Shown here in pieces: positions 1 through 7,335 of a DNA stretch of 64,000 bases. Under the pieces are notes generated by a model that saw nothing but the letters and a program-made list of their open reading frames with translations, was not told the DNA's origin and searched no databases. Each line of letters opens with the position of its first letter. Position 1 is the stretch's first letter. Made by a program: the position numbers and the translations under genes. This stretch comes from an uncultured Clostridia bacterium (GTDB lineage: Bacteria > Bacillota > Clostridia > Oscillospirales > Ruminococcaceae). Location of the stretch: positions 1 to 64,000 of the forward strand of contig CANQLI010000009.1 of the NCBI GenBank assembly GCA_947624675.1. Direction: 5' to 3'.

Positions 1-906
1 TTCTTTTCGTTAGAAGATACACAGAGAAGTCATATCCGCAACTCTCTTATTAACAACACTATATCACAAAACGATACAGTTGTCAATAGTAATATATCCG
101 AAAACAGCGAAAATGATACAAGAAAGTTTTCGTTTAAGCAAGACATTGACAACAAGTACGGAAGTCTGTATAATGAAGAAAAACCTCTGACTGTAAGTAA
201 GCAGACATTCAGACGCATTGAAGCGGCAATGAACGAAAGGCTTGCGAGAGCATTTTCGAAGGGTGAAGTATTACCCGAAAATAAGATGATTTATCTGTCG
301 GATGGCTTATATAAAGTAAAAATTAACGAATATGGAAATTATATCATTTTGGGCAAATACGATAGTTTAGAGGATTATAAACGAAGAAAGGACAGTAAAG
401 ATGCTTACAGAACTCGAACACAAGATAATCAGGATATTAAAGGAAACAGGAGTGCCGGAGGAGGACACGACCAATATAATGATGGTATTGAGGACGGAAG
501 AACAGCAGAAAGAAATGTTGAAGTGGATAGACGGGCTTCAATACGAAAATCTGACGAAAGCGGAAGCGATAGACACAGCGATAAAGGCAATGGAGATAGC
601 AATTTATCCGAAAGAGGAAAACAACAAATAAACTCAAAGGATTCTACAGACCCTTTTAGAAAATACTCCCTCTTAGAGGACATAGACATCAGGCTTGCAA
701 AGAAAGCGTATCAGAGAAATAAAAAGCTACAAGTAGACACTCAGGTAGTAAAAGACCTTTTCGAGAAATCGGGAAGAGTACTTGACAAAGCCACCGTAGA
801 CGCTGTCGCGGATAAGATAGCCAAAAGATATTATTTCGGCGGCGAAGCGAAAATGAAACAGCTTTTGCGGGATAAGCTGTACGCTTTCTATACAGCTGAT
901 CAATAA
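1..906 (+). CDS. C-terminal part of a large accessory (polyvalent-type) protein, 5' end outside window
   Basis: The frame is open from the first base to the TAA at 904-906, so this is the last ~301 residues of a longer protein; the internal ATG at 229 is not needed as a start. It alternates short ordered blocks (RKFSFKQDID near the start; RKYSLLEDIDIRLAKKAYQ at about residues 219-237; a charged helical C-terminus) with hydrophilic linkers rich in D, R, S and G. That mosaic of '(R/K)(K/Y)(F/Y)SL' blocks and linkers is typical of large phage or ICE polyvalent proteins of Firmicutes; the assignment is by style, not by a recognised catalytic motif. Part of the linker overlaps a small gene in another frame (401-631). 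Confidence 0.55.
   Translation, partial: FFSLEDTQRSHIRNSLINNTISQNDTVVNSNISENSENDTRKFSFKQDIDNKYGSLYNEEKPLTVSKQTFRRIEAAMNERLARAFSKGEVLPENKMIYLSDGLYKVKINEYGNYIILGKYDSLEDYKRRKDSKDAYRTRTQDNQDIKGNRSAGGGHDQYNDGIEDGRTAERNVEVDRRASIRKSDESGSDRHSDKGNGDSNLSERGKQQINSKDSTDPFRKYSLLEDIDIRLAKKAYQRNKKLQVDTQVVKDLFEKSGRVLDKATVDAVADKIAKRYYFGGEAKMKQLLRDKLYAFYTADQ
401..631 (+). CDS. Small helical accessory protein nested in another frame
   Basis: A 76-residue protein, charged and helical, containing ILKETGVPEED and RTEEQQKEMLKWI. It resembles a family of short proteins I recall from mobile elements of gut Firmicutes (start TELE..II.ILKETGVPEED); function unknown. The ATG at 401 has a good ribosome binding site, GAAAGGA at 385-391. 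It lies wholly inside the longer open frame 1-906, in a different phase, where the other frame reads as low-complexity linker. Either both are translated (overprinting) or this gene is the real one and the long frame is fortuitously open here. It looks more natural than the overlapping linker. Confidence 0.55.
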   Translation: MLTELEHKIIRILKETGVPEEDTTNIMMVLRTEEQQKEMLKWIDGLQYENLTKAEAIDTAIKAMEIAIYPKEENNK

Positions 907-949
907 CAAGCGTGAGTGAGATATAAAAAAGTATGGAGGTTTAGAAAAT

Positions 950-1435
950 ATGTACGAAATAAATCTTAAAATTCAAGATGAAAAGGAATTATACAATCCT
1001 TTTGATGAGAGTTGCCGGACGCTGAATGACAATGTTTCAGATTACCTAGCAGGTCAATATGGCAAAAAGGGAATCAGCGATGAAATCGTTCTGAAAATCA
1101 AATGCGACGGGCCGGTAAATTTTGAACGGATACGAGGAGCATTTCAGGAATTAATCCGCGAACAAGAGGTACATAACTCCAACCAAAAGCGACTAAATAG
1201 GATAAAGCAACTGTGGTTGCTTTGCATCGGAATTGTCTTTGTTGCAGCGGCAATCCTGTTGGATGGAGTGTTTGGCTCTGTTCCGGTTGAGCTAATCTCT
1301 ATAGTCGGTTCTTTTGCTGTATGGGAAGCGGCAAACATATGGATAGTTGAAAATCCCCGTACCCGACTTGCTAAACGGACATTGAAAAAGCTAAACTCCA
1401 CAAAAATCGTTATTGAGCAGTCTGATGTAGTTTAA
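950..1435 (+). CDS. Two-TM membrane protein of unknown function
   Basis: 161 residues, preceded by GGAGG at 933-937. The N-terminal ~85 residues are soluble and contain ELYNPFDESCRTLNDNVSDY. Two hydrophobic segments follow at about 91-110 and 114-133 (WLLCIGIVFVAAAILL, then VELISIVGSFAVWEAANIWI), with a basic C-terminal tail. I recall similar short proteins with a 'LYNPFD' N-terminus and an 'SIxGxxAxWEA' second helix in Clostridia but know no function. It stands alone between the polyvalent-protein tail and the Rhs-related genes. Confidence 0.6.
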   Translation: MYEINLKIQDEKELYNPFDESCRTLNDNVSDYLAGQYGKKGISDEIVLKIKCDGPVNFERIRGAFQELIREQEVHNSNQKRLNRIKQLWLLCIGIVFVAAAILLDGVFGSVPVELISIVGSFAVWEAANIWIVENPRTRLAKRTLKKLNSTKIVIEQSDVV

Positions 1436-1505
1436 TGATGTTCACTATAATGATTTAGCTGCAATTTTAAGAACAAATATAAATGAAAACGAAGAACTAG
1501 GTGCC

Positions 1506-1988
1506 TTATATTGCAGAAGGATATGCTTCCTCAATATACCATATTCCTGTTAAGTTATCTTTACTAACCCTGAAAATTAAACTTTGTTCCCCCGACTCGT
1601 ACGGTCCCAAAATTCCCGGTGAAATACCAAATAAATAATGAATTTTGTAATCAACTAAAAATAATCTTTCATCTGAAGTTTTATTTTTTAACTCCTTATC
1701 TGTTACATCTGTTGTTTTTTCAATTTTACAGCTTATAAGGAAATCAAGAGAAAAAACTCCGGTGTTGACATCATCAAAATCTTTTAATTGCGGATATATC
1801 CCTACTGCCTTTTTGGGATTTCTTTCTGACAATGCAGAAAAGAAATATTCTATTGTTTTTTCGGGAGTGTTGACAACAGATAAATCATAATACAAATTCC
1901 ATTTTACAATCGGTAATATAATAAAATATATAATTGATATAACTAACAGTAATAATATTATTATCCGTTTAATTGTTTTTGTTTTCAT
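1506..1988 (-). CDS. Membrane-anchored NTF2-like (DUF4829-type) protein, candidate immunity/accessory, copy A2
   Basis: 160 residues: an N-terminal signal anchor (IIILLLLVISIIYFIILPIV, residues 10-29) and an extracytoplasmic domain beginning with TPEKTIEYFFSALSERNPKKAVGIYP. It is clearly paralogous to the gene at 3220-3687, which has ...AQKSVEYYLDAINDRNPKKALTIYPKL at the same place and a similar ending. The 'Y(F/Y)xA(L/I)xxRNPKKA' helix suggests a DUF4829/NTF2-like fold. It is the last gene of the minus-strand Rhs-associated cluster. Immunity to an Rhs toxin is possible from context only. Confidence 0.55.
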   Translation of the reverse strand: MKTKTIKRIIILLLLVISIIYFIILPIVKWNLYYDLSVVNTPEKTIEYFFSALSERNPKKAVGIYPQLKDFDDVNTGVFSLDFLISCKIEKTTDVTDKELKNKTSDERLFLVDYKIHYLFGISPGILGPYESGEQSLIFRVSKDNLTGIWYIEEAYPSAI

Positions 1989-2099
1989 ATTTTATACCTA
2001 ATTAAAAAATAAGCAAAAATAATTATAGATATTTTATAATGAAATATAAAATAAAAATTGTAAGATAAAATTATTTTTGCAAACTATGTACCTCTACTC

Positions 2100-2146
2100 A
2101 GATAGATTTATTTATATTGACAACATAAATAAATCTATCTTTTTTC
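2100..2146 (+). terminator. Perfect 16-bp hairpin with T-run
   Basis: AGATAGATTTATTTAT (2100-2115) pairs perfectly with 2125-2140 around a 9-nt loop and is followed on the plus strand by TTTTTT. It has the form of an intrinsic terminator in the plus direction, although the nearest genes on both sides are on the minus strand; on the minus strand it lacks a good U-tract. It sits between two genes of the Rhs-associated cluster. Confidence 0.5.
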
Positions 2147-2175
2147 TGTTTAAGTAATGTTTTAATATCTGGTTT

Positions 2176-2613
2176 TTATACTGTAACAAAAGTATACTTT
2201 TTCTTAGATAATCCTAATTTATCTTTAGTAATAATTGCGTCAAATTTTTCAGCTGAGTAATTTGTTACATCAGCTTTTACTATCAATGTATTCGTGCCAC
2301 TGTCATAAAAGCTAATTGTCTTATTATTTTCATCAACAGAACTCAAGTGTATATCAACTTTTCTACCATTTATTTCTCCATTATAAACCGGTCCTAAATA
2401 ATAATTGTAATCAGCTAAAGAAAAAACAATCTCAGAATTATTTGTTTTCCAAGTTTTCTCCTGATCAAGCAAGCTGCACCATTCCTCTTTACTGTTATAA
2501 CCTATGTACATAGAAATAAAAAATCCCAAAATCATTATTGCTACACTTATAACAACCACAATAAGTGCAATTAAAACTTTTTTCTCCGTTTTACTTAATG
2601 ATTCGCTCTTCAT
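2176..2613 (-). CDS. Membrane-anchored protein, candidate immunity, copy B2
   Basis: Starts at the ATG at 2611-2613 (MKSESLSK), preceded on the minus strand by AAAGGTGGAA; upstream codons overlap the preceding kinase gene and are not used. 145 residues with a TM helix at about 11-34 and an exported domain. It is paralogous to 6054-6479: both have W..(M/L)LDQ.K.W.TN(S)EI.F...DY and later KTISFYDS.T(N/D)(T/E)L(I/L)VK.DV(T/S)(N/D)YS. One copy sits directly downstream of an Rhs toxin tip, so an immunity role is a reasonable guess for the family but unproven. Confidence 0.6.
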   Translation of the reverse strand: MKSESLSKTEKKVLIALIVVVISVAIMILGFFISMYIGYNSKEEWCSLLDQEKTWKTNNSEIVFSLADYNYYLGPVYNGEINGRKVDIHLSSVDENNKTISFYDSGTNTLIVKADVTNYSAEKFDAIITKDKLGLSKKKYTFVTV

Positions 2614-2615
2614 GC

Positions 2616-3131
2616 TTATAATTCCACCTTTACTTTGTACTCGTTGTCTATCAGAAATACCTTTTGACGATAGGTCTGGCATTGCTGCAAAGCCCTTTGG
2701 TTTTCTTCAATCAGTCGCTCCGGCGTACAATATCTGTCATCAAGTCGATTCTCAATCACGCTCGCATATTTTCGGATTTTGTCAAAGTGATTTCGGATAT
2801 ATCTCTCGGTCATAACAAGGCAGATATATTTGATTTTAAGCAGATAGTTTTCGTCAAAATCCTTCTGCCAATCATAGGGAATATAGCAGCCCTCCACGGT
2901 TAGATTCTGCCCATTCTCAATGGCTGTCTTGATTATTTCGCAAACGATAGGCCATAGGTATTCCGTCAATTTATGATTGTCAGATTCGGGCGTCAGTCTT
3001 GTTTGTCCAGAACGAATCAGCCCCATTTTCAAGTGGTCAATGGACAGATATGGGTATTTATATTTTTCTAGAAGACTTTGCGCCAACTTCGTTTTTCCTG
3101 TGTGAGATGCTCCTGCAATCAAAATAATCAT
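2616..3131 (-). CDS. P-loop nucleotide kinase-like protein
   Basis: 171 residues starting with a Walker A motif, GASHTGKT (residues 7-14), then a kinase-like layout including SIDHLKMGL and NLTVEGCYIPYDW, which resembles adenylylsulfate/zeta-type small-molecule kinases. Substrate unknown. Only two bases separate its stop from the start of the next gene (2613), so they are probably cotranscribed. The region has a slightly higher GC, more host-like codon use than the AT-rich immunity-type genes around it, so it may be a separate insertion in the cassette array. Confidence 0.6.
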   Translation of the reverse strand: MIILIAGASHTGKTKLAQSLLEKYKYPYLSIDHLKMGLIRSGQTRLTPESDNHKLTEYLWPIVCEIIKTAIENGQNLTVEGCYIPYDWQKDFDENYLLKIKYICLVMTERYIRNHFDKIRKYASVIENRLDDRYCTPERLIEENQRALQQCQTYRQKVFLIDNEYKVKVEL

Positions 3132-3219
3132 TTTATAATTCCTGCCTTTGAAAGAGTCATAGCTAAGATAACTTCATAAACATTCTCCGTATATTGTGTA
3201 ATTTGTATAAATATCATAA

Positions 3220-3687
3220 TTAAACATTTGTATACGAGTCAATAATTTTATATGTATGTGCATTAGCATCAAATTTCACTTTAAATATTAATGATACTTC
3301 CTGTGATTCAGTGACCAAGCCTTCAAAACATTCCGGGATAAAACCTGGTATAAAGCCGATATAAAAATCAGTATAAACTTCATATTCATCATTTGATGTA
3401 TTACTTTTATTAGTTTTAATATTCTTTATATCACAACTTGTAACAGATAATAACGAAAACATACCCAGTTTTGGCTCACTATCATTTAACTTAGGATAAA
3501 TAGTAAGTGCTTTTTTTGGATTTCTATCGTTTATCGCATCAAGATAATACTCAACAGATTTTTGAGCGCTATCTAAATTTGAAACATTGTATGATCTATT
3601 CCAGTTTATTACAGGAAAAATTAAGCCCCACATCAATAAAAACAGTATACCAACGATTAAAATAAATAGTATAGCCTTCTTTTTCAC
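3220..3687 (-). CDS. Membrane-anchored NTF2-like (DUF4829-type) protein, copy A1
   Basis: A GTG start at 3685-3687 is chosen because TTGGAGGTAATTTC precedes it directly; longer starts would add an implausible leader. About 155 residues: N-terminal anchor (AILFILIVGILFLLMWGLIFPV), then an exported domain with QKSVEYYLDAINDRNPKKALTIYPKL. It shares this block with the gene at 1506-1988. It follows an Rhs core remnant (3836-3990), the expected place for an immunity or cassette gene in a recombining Rhs locus. Function inferred only from context. Confidence 0.55.
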   Translation of the reverse strand: MKKKAILFILIVGILFLLMWGLIFPVINWNRSYNVSNLDSAQKSVEYYLDAINDRNPKKALTIYPKLNDSEPKLGMFSLLSVTSCDIKNIKTNKSNTSNDEYEVYTDFYIGFIPGFIPECFEGLVTESQEVSLIFKVKFDANAHTYKIIDSYTNV

Positions 3688-3835
3688 GAAATTACCTCCA
3701 ATCTGCATATAAAACTCATCATAAATTAACATTGTGATATAAAATAAGTACAAGCATATTTCATTTTACCAAAAACTGTATATATACGATATGTGCATTT
3801 TTTAAATAAACATATTTCGGAAAAATATTATAATT

Positions 3836-3990
3836 CTACCTATAATTTGTATCAAAAAAATCAGCCGGATCATTATCAGTATCGTAATAGTAACCCCTGT
3901 ATCTTAGTGGGTTTGTATTTTTCAGTATAGTGCATTTTCCCCAAGCGTCATAGGAATAATGAATATAGTTATAATAATCAAACAAATTAT
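3836..3990 (-). pseudogene. Rhs core remnant (second copy of the core end)
   Basis: Minus-strand reading gives YSYDAWGKCTILKNTNPL and then RYRGYYYDTDNDPADFF before a TAG at 3836-3838. The first 18 residues and RYRGYYYDTD match the end of the Rhs core in the larger fragment at 5168-6010, except that the larger one has NIANTN inserted. There is no start codon or upstream Rhs body, so this is a scrap left by recombination of Rhs tips. Just after DTD the sequence diverges from the usual 'TELYYLQSRYYDANTGRFI' ending. Confidence 0.75.
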
Positions 3991-3994
3991 TTAA

Positions 3995-4576
3995 TTAGTT
4001 ATCATCAATCTTCCAAGGTTCTGTATCTAAGCCAAGTTTCTTTGACACTTTTGTAAAATCTAGTTGGTCTCTTTCATTATCAATGCACACAATACCCTTA
4101 CATTCGTCAACCATAACAAGAATATCTGGACTTTGGAATCCAAAACATACATTACCAATTTCTCTAATACCGATTATTGCTAATCCTCTTAACTTGTTAA
4201 TATCATCAACTTTATTTATCTTATAAATATCGTCAGCTACTAAGTCAAGATAAATCTTTACATCTTTACTTTGCTTTACATATCTTTGCTTTTTTAAAGG
4301 CTTGTCACTTTCAATAGTGGCAGGAAAACAATATGTCTCATCACTTATAATATAAAAATATTCTAACAAAGAAATTATTTTATTTTCTGCTAACTGGAAC
4401 GATTCTCTGCTAATTTGTTTATTAAGAACATTTTGAAAAAATAAATGTTCATAATTTTCATTATCAATAGTTTTTAATGATTCAGTTGAGAAAAAAAATG
4501 TTTTGTTTTTGTTCGCTAGAAAATATTTTTGAAACATTTCAAAATCTTCTTTATCGAGTATATTGTGTATATTCAT
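3995..4576 (-). CDS. SMI1/KNR4 (SUKH)-like or other immunity-type protein
   Basis: 193 residues, soluble, no signal peptide. The C-terminal half contains IIGIREIGNVCFGFQSPDILVMVDE followed by GIVCIDNERDQLDFTKVSKKLG. The pattern of a strand ending in G(D/N)xxCF, then a hydrophobic strand and a late short acidic segment, recalls SUKH-family immunity proteins, but I cannot confirm the family. It lies two genes downstream of an Rhs toxin tip and directly before an Rhs core remnant, which supports an immunity role by context. Confidence 0.45.
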   Translation of the reverse strand: MNIHNILDKEDFEMFQKYFLANKNKTFFFSTESLKTIDNENYEHLFFQNVLNKQISRESFQLAENKIISLLEYFYIISDETYCFPATIESDKPLKKQRYVKQSKDVKIYLDLVADDIYKINKVDDINKLRGLAIIGIREIGNVCFGFQSPDILVMVDECKGIVCIDNERDQLDFTKVSKKLGLDTEPWKIDDN

Positions 4577-4625
4577 TTTACTACCTACTTGCCGACAACA
4601 TGTCCGTTTTTATCTAATTTAATAA

Positions 4626-5150
4626 TTAATAAGTTATTTTAGGAGCGATTTCATCTAAAGACCTTTGAAGAATAAAACCTGCATCCGTTAACTTCTTTTT
4701 CAAGGCTTCATCTTTGGTGTAAAGAAAAATTAAATTCTCATGCGCAACACTTCTTAACAAACATACTCCGTTACTGAAAAAGCACAAATCATCTGGCATA
4801 TTAGGAAATTTCCATGACAGTATTCCTTTGCTTTTAATTAAAATATCTTTAGTGTATTTATTAAATTTGATTACATAAACTTCTAGTTTATTATAATAAT
4901 GGAATCCTAAATAATCTAAACTTTTGTAGTTTGTTAACACATAATTGCTAAATTCGTTAATTATTGGCAATAAATTATTTTTATATTTCAGGTATTTATT
5001 TCCGTCAGATTCACTTAGTCCTTCAATACTCCTACAAGTTTTAAAATAATTTGTTAAGTGAAATGAAAAAGCATCACAATAATTATACATAATATTAATA
5101 AGTTTCTTATTTAATTCATCACTTATTTCACTATTAACAATATCAAACAT
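4626..5150 (-). CDS. Probable cognate immunity protein of the Rhs tip
   Basis: Start at ATG 5148-5150 (MFDIVNSEISDELN), preceded by GGGGGGAGAT; the longer frame would run into the toxin gene. 174 residues, soluble, acidic and helical, with no motif I recognise. Only 17 bp separate its start from the stop of the Rhs/toxin open frame (5168), the classical spacing of a toxin-immunity pair. The assignment rests on this position and on its codon use being as AT-rich as the tip. Confidence 0.6.
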   Translation of the reverse strand: MFDIVNSEISDELNKKLINIMYNYCDAFSFHLTNYFKTCRSIEGLSESDGNKYLKYKNNLLPIINEFSNYVLTNYKSLDYLGFHYYNKLEVYVIKFNKYTKDILIKSKGILSWKFPNMPDDLCFFSNGVCLLRSVAHENLIFLYTKDEALKKKLTDAGFILQRSLDEIAPKITY

Positions 5151-5167
5151 ATTTATCTCCCCCCCTG

Positions 5168-6010
5168 TTAAAATAAATACCATATATGTGCACCATTAGA
5201 ATGTTTATATGGATGATAATGAGGATAATACCCAATAGTATTCTTATGCTTAGGATGCTGTATCGGCTTTTTATTATTTCCTGCCGCTTTAGCAACTGCT
5301 TTTGCCTCTGCACTAGTAACTGTGAATACGGATTTGCCTTTTTTAACTTCATTTACAGCTTGAGAATATGTTAATTTTCGCCCTAAGTCCACATAATTTT
5401 TTCTTAAGGTAGCACTCCAATATCTTGTTTTAGAATTTCTTTTAACATTAGTCGCTATTTTGCTTGCTGCTTGTACAACTGTTAAATAGTCTTTTAATGC
5501 CGAAAGTAGTGCTTTTAGCTTCTTTACACTCCAGTTCCAAAGACTACTGGCACCATTTGTCAAAGAATTCCATGCTGAGCTTAGTCCATTTCCAACTGTC
5601 GTACAAAAACTACTCCAAGATGATGAGCTTACGATTGCCGAATAACAAACAACAACTACAAACACTGCTACTATACTTACCGCTAATGCTACTTCTGCAA
5701 AAAACTTTCCACTATCATCAGTCTTGTTCACCGGGTTATTATCACAGTAAGCAAAAAGGTTATTTGATACTATTCCGCCGTTTGCACCAATTAATGTCGG
5801 CTCATCCGCATTTATAAATCTACCGGTATTAGCGTCATAATACCTTGACTGGAGATAGTATAACTCCGTATCAGTATCGTAATAATAGCCCCTGTATCTT
5901 AGTGGGTTTGTATTCGCTATATTGTTTGTATTCTTTAGTATAGTGCATTTTCCCCAAGCGTCGTAGGAATACTCAGCTACTAAATATCCGTTATAGTCTA
6001 ATATTGCCGT
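5168..6010 (-). pseudogene. 5'-truncated Rhs protein: core end plus C-terminal toxin tip
   Basis: Open on the minus strand from 6010 (bounded by a TGA at 6011-6013) to 5168, 280 residues with no proper start. It begins in the Rhs core (LDYNGYLVAEYSYDAWGKC, PLRYRGYYYDTDTELYYLQS, RYYDANTGRFINADEP, FAYCDNNPVNKTDDSG), the conserved end of Rhs/YD-repeat proteins. The variable tip then starts with a hydrophobic helix (ALAVSIVAVFVVVVCYSAIV) and ends with GYYPHYHPYKHSNGAHIWYLF-type His/Tyr-rich residues that may be the catalytic part. The N-terminal repeats and any export signal are missing, so the protein as it stands is probably not delivered; a full-length Rhs elsewhere could recombine with it. 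Confidence 0.8.
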
Positions 6011-6053
6011 TCAATAAGGGGCATAAGCCTCTTAGGTGCGACAAAAACCAAAA

Positions 6054-6479
6054 TCATCTGACACTCATTTCATACTCGTCATATTCAAGTCCGATATTAT
6101 CAACGGTAATCTCAATTTCAAAACTACTTTCTGAATAATCAGACACATCACCTTTCACAAGTAGCTCATCTGTGTTAGAGTCATAGAAACTTATAGTTTT
6201 TCCATCAGAATCCTCCCATCTGCCAAACCTAACATATACATTATTATTCTTTATTTTGCCTTCGTAAACATCATATAAATTTGTAGAATAATCCATATAA
6301 TCTTTAAACTGAAAGCTTATTTCCGAATTAGTACTAAACCATTCTTTTTGTTGATCCAACATATCATTCCACATAGCCCTATCATGATAAACATAAGTCA
6401 TAGTGATGAACGGCACTATAATAGCAGACAACGCTAAAACAATAATGATTAATAATATACATTTTGATTTTCTAGTCAT
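6054..6479 (-). CDS. Membrane-anchored protein, candidate immunity, copy B1
   Basis: ATG at 6477-6479 (MTRKSK) is preferred over the GTG at 6486-6488 because of the GAGTGAT ahead. 141 residues with a TM helix at about 6-29 (LLIIIVLALSAIIVPFITM) and an exported domain. It shares WNDMLDQQKEW..TNSEISF and KTISFYDSNTDELLVKGDVSDYS with copy B2 (2176-2613). It starts 19 bp after the stop of the orphan toxin tip at 6498-6770, so it is the natural candidate for that tip's immunity gene; membrane anchoring would suit a toxin acting at or entering through the envelope. Confidence 0.6.
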   Translation of the reverse strand: MTRKSKCILLIIIVLALSAIIVPFITMTYVYHDRAMWNDMLDQQKEWFSTNSEISFQFKDYMDYSTNLYDVYEGKIKNNNVYVRFGRWEDSDGKTISFYDSNTDELLVKGDVSDYSESSFEIEITVDNIGLEYDEYEMSVR

Positions 6480-6497
6480 AATAATCACTCAAAATAC

Positions 6498-6770
6498 TCA
6501 AAATTTGTATGATGTAATGAAATTTCCATCATCATTAATTCTCTTCAAAAAATCACTTACACGCAATATCTGCGTGCCTGTATCGCTATAGTAATTGTAG
6601 ACTGTTCCAGATTTACCATTATATTTTCCTTTTGTTACCCATTTTAAACCATTGCGTAATGATGTGTCAACTTTTGGTTTTGCAGATTTCATAATATTTA
6701 TAATTGTTTGTGTTGACTTCATATATGGTCTTGAATTTAAGTGCTTTAATGCAGTTTTAGTGTATTTCAA
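6498..6770 (-). CDS. Orphan Rhs-type toxin tip (RNase-like)
   Basis: About 90 residues read from a TTG at 6768-6770; no Rhs core is attached. Sequence features are YTKTALKHLNSRPYM, then RNGLKWVTKGKYNGKSGTVY and a TGTQIL strand. The 'YTxKxLxQM....G.YxGKxGxxEYxx.xxTG' style is common in tips of Firmicutes polymorphic toxins thought to be BECR-fold ribonucleases; this is pattern recall, not proof. With no ribosome binding site evident and no delivery domain, it is probably a silent cassette displaced from a full Rhs gene, and its likely partner follows at 6054. Confidence 0.5.
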   Translation of the reverse strand: MKYTKTALKHLNSRPYMKSTQTIINIMKSAKPKVDTSLRNGLKWVTKGKYNGKSGTVYNYYSDTGTQILRVSDFLKRINDDGNFITSYKF

Positions 6771-6866
6771 TTTGCTAGCATTTTTAATTAAACTACTTAC
6801 TATTACCCGCTTTTATTCTTACCAAAGTTTGTTTCTCTGGATAATAGTGATAAGATAAATCAAAAT

Positions 6867-7306
6867 TCAGGTGTCAATCCTAATCATTTCTGTTATTGAT
6901 TTGTTTCTGTATACTAAATCTTTCCTTACTGTAAAACCAAGCTTTTCCCAAAATGCATTTCCTTCGGTGTTTTAGAAAATACTACTAAAGCTGCTTTGTT
7001 GATACCAAGATTTTTCAACGCCTGCAAAGTTGTTTCCACCAAAACTGTACCGACTCCTTTTTTTCGATAATTGGAGGCTACAGCTGTGTGATAGATATAT
7101 CCTCTCCGGCCGTCATTTCCGCAGATAATTGATCCAATAATTTTGCCGTTTTGTTCTGCAACAAAGCAGGTATCCGGATTGCGTTTTAAGAATCGGTCAA
7201 TGCCTTCCTTTGAGTCGTCAAGGTCATTTAATCCCATTCCCTTGCAGGACATCCATAATTTATATACCCGCTCATAATCATTATTGTCCATTGATCTTAT
7301 CAGCAT
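6867..7306 (-). pseudogene. GNAT N-acetyltransferase with a 3' frameshift
   Basis: The open frame 6926-7306 (126 residues) has the GNAT acetyl-CoA core: VAEQNGKIIGSI, then HTAVASNYRKKGVGTVLV (the R/QxxGxG/A loop). It ends abnormally in EMHFGKSLVLQ. Reading in the next frame from the run of four A's near 6975-6979 restores the family ending GNAFWEKLGFTVRKDLVYRN and runs to a TGA at 6867-6869. One missing base thus removes the last strands. It may be a real mutation or a sequencing error. Substrate unknown. Confidence 0.75.
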
Positions 7307-7335
7307 ATTGTTTTCCTCTACTGACTATATAAAGA

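Noticed and set aside
429-689. Minus-strand ORFs opposite the polyvalent protein
   Set aside because: Shadows of the low-complexity plus-strand coding sequence; no start signals and no family resemblance.
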